From positions 1 through 64,000 of the forward strand of contig CAVGEY010000003.1 in assembly GCA_963628435.1 (NCBI GenBank): DNA of 64,000 nucleotides, given 5' to 3'. The notes under the pieces are model-generated. The model searched no databases and was not told the DNA's origin. It was given only the letters and a program-made list of their open reading frames with translations. Within the stretch, counting starts at the first letter, position 1, and every line of letters starts with the position of its first letter. Origin of the DNA: CAKSQF01 sp963628435. GTDB taxonomy: Bacteria > Bacillota > Clostridia > Oscillospirales > CAG-272. Shown here piece after piece: positions 52,816-60,968 of the stretch. Both the position numbers and the translations under genes were made by a program.

Positions 52816-53782
52816 TGCCGCTCACCTCCGTTTTTTCGGTTGATTTTTCCGACTTTTCGCCTTTTTTGTCATAGCGGCGTCTGCGGCGCTTTTTCTCTTT
52901 CTTTTCGGATTTATCCGCCGAAAGGAGCGAGAAGCTGACGTTTAAGAGCAGTGTGAATACGAAAAGAACGATTCCGGTTGCAATCAGCGCGTATTCGGCC
53001 TCGCCTTTGATTTCGGTCGCGCCCATCGCGATGTTCGCGGTAAGCGTGCGCACGCTCCGGAAGATGCTCTTCGGCATTTCGGCGGAGCCGCCGATTACCA
53101 TGATTACCGCCATCGTTTCGCCTATCGCGCGTCCGATTGCCAGCACGACGCCTGCGAGTATGCCGCTTTTGGCGGCGGGGAGCATGACCTTGAAGGTTGT
53201 CTGCTCTCTTGTCGCGCCGAGCGCGAGCGCGCCTTCGAAATAGCTTTCGGGGACTGCGTTCATGGCGTCAAGGCTGACGCTTACAATGGTCGGCAGCACC
53301 ATGATTCCCAGCACTATCGATGATGCGAGTATGCCGTAGCCGACTCCTGTCGGCGAAATGTAATCGCGGATATAGGGAACTATTATCGTCATACCGAACA
53401 GACCGAATATGACCGACGGGATGCCCGCGAGCAGATTCACCATCTGTCTTATCGGGGCAACGAGTTTTCCCGGACAGAATTTGTAGAGGCAGATTGCGGT
53501 GAAAAGTCCGACACCGACTCCGAAAAATACCGAGAGGGCGGTGACATAGAGGCTCGCTGCAATCATCGAAAGTATGCCGTAGGAGGGAGAGTCGGCAAGC
53601 GGCGCCCATTTCGTGCCGAACAGGAAGTTTCCGACTCCGGTTCTCGCTATGAAGGGCAGTCCGCTCGCGAAAAGGAACACGGTAATCGTTATCAGCGCAA
53701 CGACCGAGAAGAGTGCGCTCGCAAGAAACACGCCCTTCATTACCTTTTCTCTTGTTTTAATGAAACGGTAAACCGATCCCAT
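52793..53782 (-). CDS. pstC: Phosphate ABC transporter permease PstC
   Basis: The 329-residue permease has six membrane helices, the EAA-type loop (DAMNAVPESYFEGALALGA) and a charged Lys/Glu/Ser-rich C-terminal tail (about 285-329) that overlaps the start of pstA. It begins 2 bases after the pstS stop, suggesting translational coupling; no strong ribosome site of its own is seen. Confidence 0.97.
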   Translation of the reverse strand: MGSVYRFIKTREKVMKGVFLASALFSVVALITITVFLFASGLPFIARTGVGNFLFGTKWAPLADSPSYGILSMIAASLYVTALSVFFGVGVGLFTAICLYKFCPGKLVAPIRQMVNLLAGIPSVIFGLFGMTIIVPYIRDYISPTGVGYGILASSIVLGIMVLPTIVSVSLDAMNAVPESYFEGALALGATREQTTFKVMLPAAKSGILAGVVLAIGRAIGETMAVIMVIGGSAEMPKSIFRSVRTLTANIAMGATEIKGEAEYALIATGIVLFVFTLLLNVSFSLLSADKSEKKEKKRRRRRYDKKGEKSEKSTEKTEVSGNDGIKDR

Positions 53783-53784
53783 AA

Positions 53785-54666
53785 TTATTTTACCCTGCTC
53801 CAGGTCGTAACCGCCTCATCGCCCGCGTCTGCATCGTAGATGTTCCTGAGCGAGTCAAGCGAGATGCTGTCGGTGGTATTCTCCTTATTGACGATTACCG
53901 CGATGCCGTCTTTTGCGACTTCGTAAGATGTGCAGTCGGGAGCTTTTTCTGAGTTGAATGTTTCGGAAATCATACCGAAGTTTCCGACATCGTTTTCGGC
54001 GTTCTTGTAACCCGTGCCGCTTCCGCCGCCTTCAACCGATACCGTGACGCCGCTCTGGAGTTCCATGAACTTTGCGGCGAGCTTTATCATAAGAGGCTGG
54101 AGCGATGTCGATCCCGAAATTCCGATTTCACCGGTAAGACCGGACTGAATCGTGTACGCGACCGCGCCGTCTTTGGTTGATACATAGCCGTTGTCCGAGA
54201 TGATTGTCTGTGCGTCGCTGCTCTGCAGGAATTCGTAGAATGCCTTGCATACGCCCTCTTTGACGGTTGCTTTTTTGAACACGATGTTCAGCGATCTTGC
54301 GATTTTGTATGTGCCGTTCCTGATGTTCTCGATTGTTGCTTCAACGCCGTCAACCCTGAGCATCTTTACGTCGTCGGTTACATATCCGAGGCTCTCGTAT
54401 GCGATTGCGAGCGGATTGCCTTTTACTTCGTTCAGCACGGCCGCCGTGCTTGAAGCGATGATTACGCCGCTTACATCGGTTTTGCCCTTGAGTCCGATGA
54501 TTTCCATAAATGCCGATTTTGTTCCGCTGCCGTCTTCACGTGCGACAACGCTGATGTTTTTCGATGCGTCGAATGTTGATTTGCCGTTCGGGCAGGCCGC
54601 GAGCAAAATAACGCTCACAGCGCCCGCGAGTGCGAGGCTGAGAATTTTCACAACCGATTTTTTCAT
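53785..54666 (-). CDS. pstS: Phosphate-binding lipoprotein PstS, circularly permuted
   Basis: The 293-residue lipoprotein (signal 1-24, LLAAC with lipidated C25) captures phosphate for PstCAB. The two phosphate-binding halves appear in swapped order. The mature N-terminus begins with ISVVAREDGSGTKSAF, normally mid-protein, while the usual N-terminal half (ISGSTSLQPLM, VEGGGSGTGYK, KDGIAVIVN) follows. The protein ends at the TTW where the first segment would normally continue. This permutation is known in Firmicutes PstS. It heads the operon behind Pho boxes. Confidence 0.95.
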   Translation of the reverse strand: MKKSVVKILSLALAGAVSVILLAACPNGKSTFDASKNISVVAREDGSGTKSAFMEIIGLKGKTDVSGVIIASSTAAVLNEVKGNPLAIAYESLGYVTDDVKMLRVDGVEATIENIRNGTYKIARSLNIVFKKATVKEGVCKAFYEFLQSSDAQTIISDNGYVSTKDGAVAYTIQSGLTGEIGISGSTSLQPLMIKLAAKFMELQSGVTVSVEGGGSGTGYKNAENDVGNFGMISETFNSEKAPDCTSYEVAKDGIAVIVNKENTTDSISLDSLRNIYDADAGDEAVTTWSRVK

Positions 54667-54734
54667 AATTTTTTACCATACCTTTCTTTTTTCGGTTTTT
54701 TGTTTTGCGGTTTGGTTTTTTTGATAAACAAGGC

Positions 54735-54773
54735 GGTTTTTTCCGAATGTCGTAAGACATTCGGGAAAAAACC
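54735..54773 (-). other. Long hairpin in the pstS leader
   Basis: A 17-bp inverted repeat (54735-54751 with 54756-54773, one bulged base, GTAA loop) lies between the pstS promoter and its start codon. No T run follows in the sense direction, so it is not a plain terminator. Confidence 0.75.
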
Positions 54774-54812
54774 TAAAAGTAAAAATCTGTTTTCACTTTT
54801 TTGCACAAGCAT

Positions 54813-54843
54813 ATTTTAGACTTTTGCCGCCTCACGAACTATC
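54813..54843 (-). promoter_or_regulatory. pstS promoter -10 candidates
   Basis: Minus-strand candidates are TAAAAT (54818-54813) and GATAGT (54843-54838). Neither has a good -35, as expected for a PhoP-activated promoter. The second places the Pho boxes at about -20 to -47, the usual geometry. Confidence 0.5.
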
Positions 54844-54850
54844 ACTTTTT

Positions 54851-54878
54851 TCATAAATGAATGTAAAATGCATGTAAA
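54851..54878 (-). promoter_or_regulatory. Pho box: three PhoP half-sites at 11-bp spacing
   Basis: On the minus strand TTTACA (54878-54873), five bases, TTTACA (54867-54862), five bases, TTATGA (54856-54851). The hexamer and 11-bp period match the Bacillus PhoP consensus. The gap 54667-54990 otherwise holds the leader hairpin and a terminator. Confidence 0.85.
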
Positions 54879-54907
54879 ATCCCGAAAGCAAAAAAACGGA
54901 AAAAAAG

Positions 54908-54933
54908 AAAAAGAGCCGATTTCGGCTCTTTTT
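54908..54933 (-). terminator. Terminator of the glyA operon
   Basis: Perfect 12-bp inverted repeat (54908-54919 with 54922-54933) with A/T flanks, downstream of the nucleoside hydrolase stop. Confidence 0.9.
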
Positions 54934-54977
54934 CGGTATGAAACTGTCATATTTCAGCTTAAAATAATCTAAGTTAA

Positions 54978-54996
54978 ATGTAAAACGATTTTACAT
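54978..54996. repeat. Palindrome overlapping the nucleoside hydrolase stop
   Basis: ATGTAAAA-CGA-TTTTACAT is a perfect 8-bp palindrome and contains two Pho-box-like hexamers in opposite orientation. It overlaps the end of the nucleoside hydrolase gene. Confidence 0.6.
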
Positions 54997-55899
54997 GGAC
55001 GAGAGCTTGTTGACAAGATCCTCGAACAGAGCGTCGCGGTTTATGTGTGTTACGGCTCTGATAAGATGGCGGCTGTTGTCGTATCCGTAGTGGCCGTCAT
55101 ATTCGGGAATCGGCGAATGGATAATCTCGGAGGTCATGAAGCGGTCGCCGTCATTAAGCAGCCATGCAACCGCGGTTACGTCCCAGATGACACGTGTCCA
55201 CGGGCGGCCGTTCGCGTATCTGTTTGCGGCGGCTACGGTGTTTTCCACAAGATAGCTGCAGAGTTCGTTTTTGCCGTAAATCCAATGGCGAAGCTCATAC
55301 TCGGAGGTCGCAAATACATCGACTACGCCGAAGCAGGGAAGCTGAACGAAAGGCGCGCCGCAGCCGAAAATCACGCGTGCCGATGCGATGTCCTGATTCA
55401 TATTGAACTCGCGCGTGTCGGACATCAGTCGCGAATGTCCGCCGAGCCATACGATGACGATTTTTTCGGTTATTTCGGGGCAGAGCAGAATTGCCGATGC
55501 GACATTGGTGATTGCGCCGATTGCGACCACATAGAGCGGATTTTCGCTGTCGTGGGCGAGGGCGAGTCTTACGATTTCGCGCGCGGCGGGCGAGTCTACC
55601 GGGGTATGCTCATCGGGAAGATAGCGGTCGGAGCCGCGGAAAACATGATCCGACAGTTCGGTATGCCCCGCGAGCTTCAAAAGCTTGAATATTTCGTTGT
55701 AGCTTTTTTCCATGCCGTCGGCGGGAGAGTTCGAGTTTTCGTTGAAAAAGGGCGCGGCGCAGATCGCGGAAACTTTAAGTTTGTCGGAGGATGCCAGCAT
55801 ATAAGAAATCGCGAACTGGTCGTCGATTTCGTTGAAAGCATCGGTGTCGAGCAGAACATCTACGGGGTGGTTTGGTACAGAAAGAAGATTAAGATTCAT
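54991..55899 (-). CDS. Inosine/uridine-preferring nucleoside hydrolase family protein
   Basis: The 302-residue protein has the calcium-binding aspartate cluster DTDAFNEIDD (D18, D20, D26, D27) at the N-terminus and an open alpha/beta fold typical of IUNH. It hydrolyses N-ribosidic bonds of nucleosides; base preference cannot be read. AGGAGG lies 9 bases upstream. It is third in the glyA operon, 32 bases after the acetyltransferase. Confidence 0.9.
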   Translation of the reverse strand: MNLNLLSVPNHPVDVLLDTDAFNEIDDQFAISYMLASSDKLKVSAICAAPFFNENSNSPADGMEKSYNEIFKLLKLAGHTELSDHVFRGSDRYLPDEHTPVDSPAAREIVRLALAHDSENPLYVVAIGAITNVASAILLCPEITEKIVIVWLGGHSRLMSDTREFNMNQDIASARVIFGCGAPFVQLPCFGVVDVFATSEYELRHWIYGKNELCSYLVENTVAAANRYANGRPWTRVIWDVTAVAWLLNDGDRFMTSEIIHSPIPEYDGHYGYDNSRHLIRAVTHINRDALFEDLVNKLSSM

Positions 55900-55931
55900 A
55901 TTGTTAAACCTCCTAATAATTTTACCGGTTA

Positions 55932-56570
55932 TTATTCGATTATCTCGTTATCGGCGAGAATTTCGGGATGATTTTTCATGCTGTCGGCAGATGTCAGCTT
56001 TCTGATTACCTTTGCGGGTACGCCTGCGGCGAAACAGCCGGACGGAATGTCGTGAGTTACCACGCTTCCCGCGCCGATTACGCAGTCATCTCCGATTGTA
56101 ACGCCCGGGCAGACTGTTACGCCCGCGCACAGCCAGCATCTGTTTCCGATATGAACGGGTTTTGCCCAGCAGAGTCTGCGCGGCTGTCCGTCGGCGGTTT
56201 TTATCGCCAGTCTCTCGTCCGAAAGCATCGGATGGAGCGGCGTTACTATCGTTACGTTAGGCCCGAAATCGCAGTTGTCGCCGATTGTTACCTCGGCATC
56301 GTCCTGAATCGTCAGATTGAAATTGCCGAAAAAGCTCTTTCCGATTTTCGTATGTTTGCCGTAGTGGAAGGCAATCGGCCCCTGTATAAATCCGCCTTCC
56401 CCCATTTCGCCGACGATTTCACGAAGAATCTCGGCGCGTTTTCCGACATCGTCCTCGTGCGTCATATTGTAGTCGACATCGAGTTTGTGTGTTTTCAGTT
56501 TTATCGCTTTAAGTTCGGGATCTCCGGGGCAGAAGAGAATGCCCGCCTTGATTTTTTCTTCTTCTCTCAT
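55932..56570 (-). CDS. Sugar O-acetyltransferase (LacA/Maa/NodL type)
   Basis: The 212-residue protein has the short helical Mac domain (about 5-60) and a left-handed beta-helix of hexapeptide repeats (about 70-195). A catalytic His lies in TPLHPM and the closing VPAKVIRKL motif is present. It transfers acetyl from acetyl-CoA to a sugar hydroxyl; maltose, galactoside or other acceptors are possible. It sits 24 bases after glyA. Confidence 0.9.
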   Translation of the reverse strand: MREEEKIKAGILFCPGDPELKAIKLKTHKLDVDYNMTHEDDVGKRAEILREIVGEMGEGGFIQGPIAFHYGKHTKIGKSFFGNFNLTIQDDAEVTIGDNCDFGPNVTIVTPLHPMLSDERLAIKTADGQPRRLCWAKPVHIGNRCWLCAGVTVCPGVTIGDDCVIGAGSVVTHDIPSGCFAAGVPAKVIRKLTSADSMKNHPEILADNEIIE

Positions 56571-56594
56571 ATTACGGCCTTTTTTTCGTCAGGA

Positions 56595-57875
56595 TTATAC
56601 GATTCTTCCGCCCTCTTCGTAGAGCGGATATTTGTCGGTGATTTTTCTGACCTCGCGGCGGATGTCGTCGGCCGCTTTTTCGAAGTTTTCGTCGCCTTTT
56701 ACGGTACAGAGCGAGAAAATCTCGGCGAGTTTCGCGAAATCTTCTTCGGTGAGTCCGCGTGTTGTGGCGGCGGGTGTGCCGACACGCAGACCGCTTGTTA
56801 CCGTCGGTTTTTCGGGATCGTTCGGTATGCCGTTTTTGTTTGTGGTGATGTTGACCGCGTCAAGACGGTGCTCGAAATCTTTTCCGGTGATGCCGAAAGA
56901 GCGCAGATCGAGCAGGATAAGATGGTTGTCGGTTCCGCCCGACACCATATCGAAGCCGTTTTTCGAAAATCCGTCGGCAAACGCCTTCGCGTTCGCGACG
57001 ATTCTGTTTGCGTAATCGGTAAATTCGGGTTTAAGCGCCTCGCCGAGGCAGACGGCTTTCGCCGCGATTGTATGCATTAAAGGGCCTCCCTGCGTACCGG
57101 GGAATATCGCCTTGTCGATTTTTTTTGCGAGTTCCTCGCGGCAGAGAATCATGCCGCCGCGCGGGCCGCGGAGTGTTTTGTGGGTTGTCGTTGTTACGAC
57201 ATCGGCGTAGGGAACGGGGGAGGGATGAAGTCCGGCGGCGACAAGCCCCGCGATATGCGCCATATCGACCATAAGATATGCGCCGACGCTCTTCGCAATC
57301 TCTCCGAAACGCTTAAAATCTATGATTCGCGGATATGCCGATGCGCCCGCGACTATGAGTTTCGGTCTGCACTCTTTCGCGATTCTCTCGACCTCGTCAT
57401 AGTCGATAAGTCCGTTTTCGTTTACCCCGTAGGGTACGAAGTTATAGAGCATTCCCGAAATGTTGACAGGACTGCCGTGAGTCAGATGTCCGCCGCAGGC
57501 GAGATTCATGCCCATGACCGTGTCGCCCGGCTTTATGAGGGCGGTGTAAACGGCGGTGTTCGCCTGCGCGCCCGAATGGGGCTGAACATTGGCGTGTTCG
57601 GCTCCGAACAGCCTGCACGCGCGTTCGCGGGCGATGTTTTCGACGATGTCCACGCACTCGCATCCGCCGTAATAGCGGTGAGCGGGATAGCCTTCGGCGT
57701 ATTTATTGGTAAGCACCGATGCGTTTGCGGCGAGAACCGCGCCCGATACGAAGTTTTCGGATGCAATCAGTTCGATTTTGCTCTGCTGACGGGAGAGCTC
57801 CGCACGCACGCCTGCTGCGACCTCGGGGTCGAATTTTTCAAGATAGCTTATTGTTTCGTCTATCACTTTTATCAT
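56595..57875 (-). CDS. glyA: Serine hydroxymethyltransferase
   Basis: The 426-residue PLP enzyme converts serine and tetrahydrofolate to glycine and methylene-tetrahydrofolate. The PLP lysine is K233 in TTTTHKTLRGPRGG; the N-terminal ELIASEN and the HRYYGG motif are present. A leader of about 100 bases precedes it and can fold locally, but I recognise no known riboswitch. It heads a three-gene operon with an acetyltransferase and a nucleoside hydrolase. Confidence 0.98.
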   Translation of the reverse strand: MIKVIDETISYLEKFDPEVAAGVRAELSRQQSKIELIASENFVSGAVLAANASVLTNKYAEGYPAHRYYGGCECVDIVENIARERACRLFGAEHANVQPHSGAQANTAVYTALIKPGDTVMGMNLACGGHLTHGSPVNISGMLYNFVPYGVNENGLIDYDEVERIAKECRPKLIVAGASAYPRIIDFKRFGEIAKSVGAYLMVDMAHIAGLVAAGLHPSPVPYADVVTTTTHKTLRGPRGGMILCREELAKKIDKAIFPGTQGGPLMHTIAAKAVCLGEALKPEFTDYANRIVANAKAFADGFSKNGFDMVSGGTDNHLILLDLRSFGITGKDFEHRLDAVNITTNKNGIPNDPEKPTVTSGLRVGTPAATTRGLTEEDFAKLAEIFSLCTVKGDENFEKAADDIRREVRKITDKYPLYEEGGRIV

Positions 57876-57978
57876 AATCTGTTTTGACCGTCCCTTCTGC
57901 GGCTTCTTCGCGCTACCCGTAACGCTCTGTCAATATAACGCCTCGGACAGCCGAAAAGCCACGACACATATTAAGGCG

Positions 57979-58007
57979 ATTATATCATAAAGAAAAACGC
58001 ATTTCAA
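57979..58007 (-). promoter_or_regulatory. glyA promoter
   Basis: Minus strand TTGAAA (58007-58002), 17 bases, TATAAT (57984-57979) with TGA before the -10. Confidence 0.85.
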
Positions 58008-58048
58008 CCCTTTTTTGCGAAATTACCGCCGAAAAGAGAGCCGTTTGA

Positions 58049-58077
58049 TTGACAATCGGTCGGTATTATGCTATAAT
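58049..58077 (+). promoter_or_regulatory. Promoter of the esterase-mnmE operon
   Basis: TTGACA (58049-58054), 17 bases, TATAAT (58072-58077) with TGC before the -10, divergent from glyA. Confidence 0.9.
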
Positions 58078-58157
58078 TCCGTGTGAACCGAAAAAAACGA
58101 CTTTATGCGGACATAGCCGCGTTTACAATACGAAAAAGACCGAAAGGAACGAAAATC

Positions 58158-58955
58158 ATGGAAAATATCGAAATCATAAAACTATGGGACAAAACTCCCG
58201 AATACGATCCCGAAAAGGGGCTTGAAGAGCCTTGCCTGCTCGCCTATCCCGCAGAGGGCGCGAAAAAATGCGTGCTTGTCATTCCGGGCGGCGGCTACTG
58301 CTGGCGCGCGGAGGATCACGAGGGAATCGAGCTTGCGAAAATGTTCAACAAAAACGGCATAACCGCATTCGTTCTCCGCTATCGCCATCATCCGTACAAG
58401 CATCCGATTCCGATGAACGACGCTCTCCGCGCCGTGAGAGTCGTGAGAAAACTGTCCGAAAAATACGGATATGAGAGCGATCAGATAGGCGTTATGGGAT
58501 TTTCGGCGGGCGGACATCTTGCGATGACAGCCGCAACACAGTTCGATTACGGCAGAGATGACGGCGACGAAACCGACAGAATCTCAAGCCGCCCCGATCT
58601 CTGTATGCTCTGCTATGCGGTAACCGAAATCGGAACCGAATTTACCCACTGGGGTTCGACGGTTAATCTGCTCGGAAATGATTTCAACAGGGAACTCGCG
58701 GCAAAACTGTCCTGCGCGAACGCGATAAAAGACGATACGCCTCCCTGCTTTATATGGGCGACCGCGGAAGACGACTGTGTTCCGGTCGAAGATTCGCTCC
58801 ATATCGGACTTGCACTCTCGAAAAAGAAAATCCCGTATGAGCTGCACATCTATCCGTACGGCCCTCACGGACTCGGCACCGCCGATAATCTGCCGCTCGT
58901 ATCCTCATGGACGGGGCTCTGCCTTGATTTTATAAACTATCATTTCAAAAAATAA
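58158..58955 (+). CDS. Alpha/beta-hydrolase, acetylxylan/feruloyl esterase-like
   Basis: The 265-residue serine hydrolase has the oxyanion segment IPGGGYCWR, nucleophile S116 in GFSAGGH, acid near D205-D206 (TAEDDCVP) and H237 (GPHGLG). It resembles small intracellular carbohydrate esterases that deacetylate xylo-oligosaccharides. The start at 58158 follows AAAGGA; an earlier in-frame start at 58083 lies just after the -10 box. It is 13 bases before mnmE, so a metabolic gene leads a tRNA/rRNA modification operon. Confidence 0.88.
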   Translation: MENIEIIKLWDKTPEYDPEKGLEEPCLLAYPAEGAKKCVLVIPGGGYCWRAEDHEGIELAKMFNKNGITAFVLRYRHHPYKHPIPMNDALRAVRVVRKLSEKYGYESDQIGVMGFSAGGHLAMTAATQFDYGRDDGDETDRISSRPDLCMLCYAVTEIGTEFTHWGSTVNLLGNDFNRELAAKLSCANAIKDDTPPCFIWATAEDDCVPVEDSLHIGLALSKKKIPYELHIYPYGPHGLGTADNLPLVSSWTGLCLDFINYHFKK

Positions 58956-58968
58956 GAGGAAAACAGTT

Positions 58969-60351
58969 ATGACCGATACGATAGCCGCAATTTCGACGGC
59001 TTACGGAAAAGGCGGGATCGCCGTTATACGGATTTCGGGCGATGAGGCGGTTGCGGTCGCCGAAAAAATGTTCAAACCCGTGTCGGGCAGACCGCTCTCC
59101 GATTACGGCGCGAAAAGCGCGGTCTACGGCAGAATATACTCGCGCGGCAAGGTGATTGACGACGGAGTTGCGACAATTTTCCGCGCGCCGTCATCATATA
59201 CGGGCGAGGACACCGTAGAGCTGTCCTGCCACGGCGGCATATACATGAGTTCGCGCGTTCTTTCGGAGGCGCTCGTCTCGGGCGCGCGCATGGCGGAGGC
59301 GGGCGAATTTACCCGCAGAGCCTTTCTGTCGGGCAAGATGACGCTGACCGAAGCGGAGGCGGTAATCGATCTTATAGACGCGAAAACCGACGAACAGATA
59401 AGTCTTGCGAGATCGCAGGTGTCGGGACGGCTGTCGGCGGCGCTCTCCGAAATATACGAGAAGCTGAAAACGCTGGTCAGCTCCGCCTATGTCTATGCCG
59501 ACTATCCCGACGAGGATCTCGCCGATGTCGGCGCCGAACAGATGAAAGACGAGCTTGCCGTTATCGAAAAGGAGCTTGTCAGACTGACTTGCGGCTACGA
59601 GGGAGCGAGAATTGTAAGAGAGGGAATAAACACCGTGCTTGTCGGCCGCCCGAACACCGGAAAATCGTCGGTGCTTAACCGTCTGCTCGGCTGTGAGCGC
59701 GCGATAGTCAGCGACATCGCGGGAACAACCCGCGACACGATTGAGGAAAGCGTAAAGCTCGGACATCTGCTGCTGAATCTTACCGACACCGCCGGGATAC
59801 ACGGCAGTGACGACAAAATCGAGAAAATCGGTGTCGAACGGTCGGTCGCGGCGCTTGAACGTGCCGATCTCGTACTTGCCGTTTTCGACGGCAGCGAGCC
59901 GCTTGACGAAGAGGACAAGAATCTTATCGGTCTGCTCGGCGAAAGAAACAAAAAATGCCCCAAAATCGCGCTCGTAAACAAATCGGATCTCGATCCGGCG
60001 GGTATCGAAGATGAACTCGACCGGAATCTGTTCTGCGAAAGTGTCGTCTTGTCGGCGGCGAGCGGAGAGGGATTCGACAGGCTGACCGACACGGTCGAAA
60101 GGCTGTTCGAAGTCGGCAAAGTAGACTATGACAGCAGCGCGGTCATAGCGAACGCAAGGCAGAATGCGGCGGTAAGCAGAGCGCTCGCGGCGGTGAGAAA
60201 CGCCGAATCGGCGCTCGATGCCGGATTTACCCCCGATGTTGCGGGAATCGATCTTGAAGAGGCAATGCAGGCGCTCGGAGAGACAGACGGCAGAGCGGTA
60301 TCCGCCGACATAGTAGACGCGATTTTCCACAGATTCTGCGTCGGCAAATAA
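58969..60351 (+). CDS. mnmE: tRNA modification GTPase MnmE
   Basis: The 460-residue protein has an N-terminal tetrahydrofolate-binding domain (1-118), a helical domain holding a G domain (G1 GRPNTGKSS at 225-233, G2/G3 GTTRDT and DTAG, G4 NKSD) and the C-terminal FCVGK with the catalytic Cys. With MnmG it builds 5-(carboxymethyl)aminomethyl-uridine at tRNA wobble position 34. mnmG is not in the window. A methyltransferase of the same pathway follows. Confidence 0.98.
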   Translation: MTDTIAAISTAYGKGGIAVIRISGDEAVAVAEKMFKPVSGRPLSDYGAKSAVYGRIYSRGKVIDDGVATIFRAPSSYTGEDTVELSCHGGIYMSSRVLSEALVSGARMAEAGEFTRRAFLSGKMTLTEAEAVIDLIDAKTDEQISLARSQVSGRLSAALSEIYEKLKTLVSSAYVYADYPDEDLADVGAEQMKDELAVIEKELVRLTCGYEGARIVREGINTVLVGRPNTGKSSVLNRLLGCERAIVSDIAGTTRDTIEESVKLGHLLLNLTDTAGIHGSDDKIEKIGVERSVAALERADLVLAVFDGSEPLDEEDKNLIGLLGERNKKCPKIALVNKSDLDPAGIEDELDRNLFCESVVLSAASGEGFDRLTDTVERLFEVGKVDYDSSAVIANARQNAAVSRALAAVRNAESALDAGFTPDVAGIDLEEAMQALGETDGRAVSADIVDAIFHRFCVGK

Positions 60352-60387
60352 AAATCGCAAAAAATCGAAAACGGAAAGGCACGGAAA

Positions 60388-60936
60388 ATGCTTGATCTTT
60401 TAACCACCGAAAAAGAGTTTATCTCAAAACATATAGAGGTCGGCGGAACCGCCGTCGATTTCACAATGGGCAACGGACACGACACTCTCTGGCTCGCGAA
60501 AGCGGTCGGGGAGAGCGGCCGCGTCTATGCATTCGACATTCAGCAGCAGGCGCTCGATTCGACCGCAAAACTGCTCGAATCCGAAAATATTCACAATGTC
60601 ACCCTTATAAAGTCATCGCACCATCTTGTCAAAGATTATGTGGAGGGGCCGATCTGCGTCGGAATGTTCAATCTCGGCTGGCTGCCGGGCGGCGACAAGT
60701 CGGTTACAACCCTGCACGAAACCACTCTCCCCGCGATCGCCGCGGCGACCGAGCTGCTCGCGCACGGCGGCGGACTGCTCATCGCGGTCTATCCCGGACA
60801 TCCCGAAGGAGAGGTTGAAGGGAAGATGGTTACCGAAATGCTGTCGGGCTATTCGCGCTTTCAGTATACGGTAAGCTGTCTGAAAATAATCAACTCGCCG
60901 TCATCCCCCTTCTTTTTCCTTGTCGAAAAAAAATAA
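60388..60936 (+). CDS. mnmM: MnmM (YtqB) tRNA wobble-uridine methyltransferase
   Basis: The 182-residue SAM-dependent methyltransferase has motif I VDFTMGNGHDTLWLA (23-37), the acidic motif AFDIQQQ and the family's FNLGWLPGGDK and YPGHPEG stretches (PF06962). Bacillus YtqB/MnmM methylates nm5(s2)U to mnm5(s2)U in organisms without MnmC. Position 36 bases after mnmE agrees with that role. Many databases still label it a putative rRNA methylase. Confidence 0.9.
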   Translation: MLDLLTTEKEFISKHIEVGGTAVDFTMGNGHDTLWLAKAVGESGRVYAFDIQQQALDSTAKLLESENIHNVTLIKSSHHLVKDYVEGPICVGMFNLGWLPGGDKSVTTLHETTLPAIAAATELLAHGGGLLIAVYPGHPEGEVEGKMVTEMLSGYSRFQYTVSCLKIINSPSSPFFFLVEKK

Positions 60937-60968
60937 ACGAGCAACGATGTGAGGTCGAGGGCAAGAAA

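Noticed and set aside
57876..57972. Riboswitch in the glyA leader
   Set aside because: The leader can form local stems but I could not match it to glycine, THF, ZTP or SAM-family consensus cores by eye.
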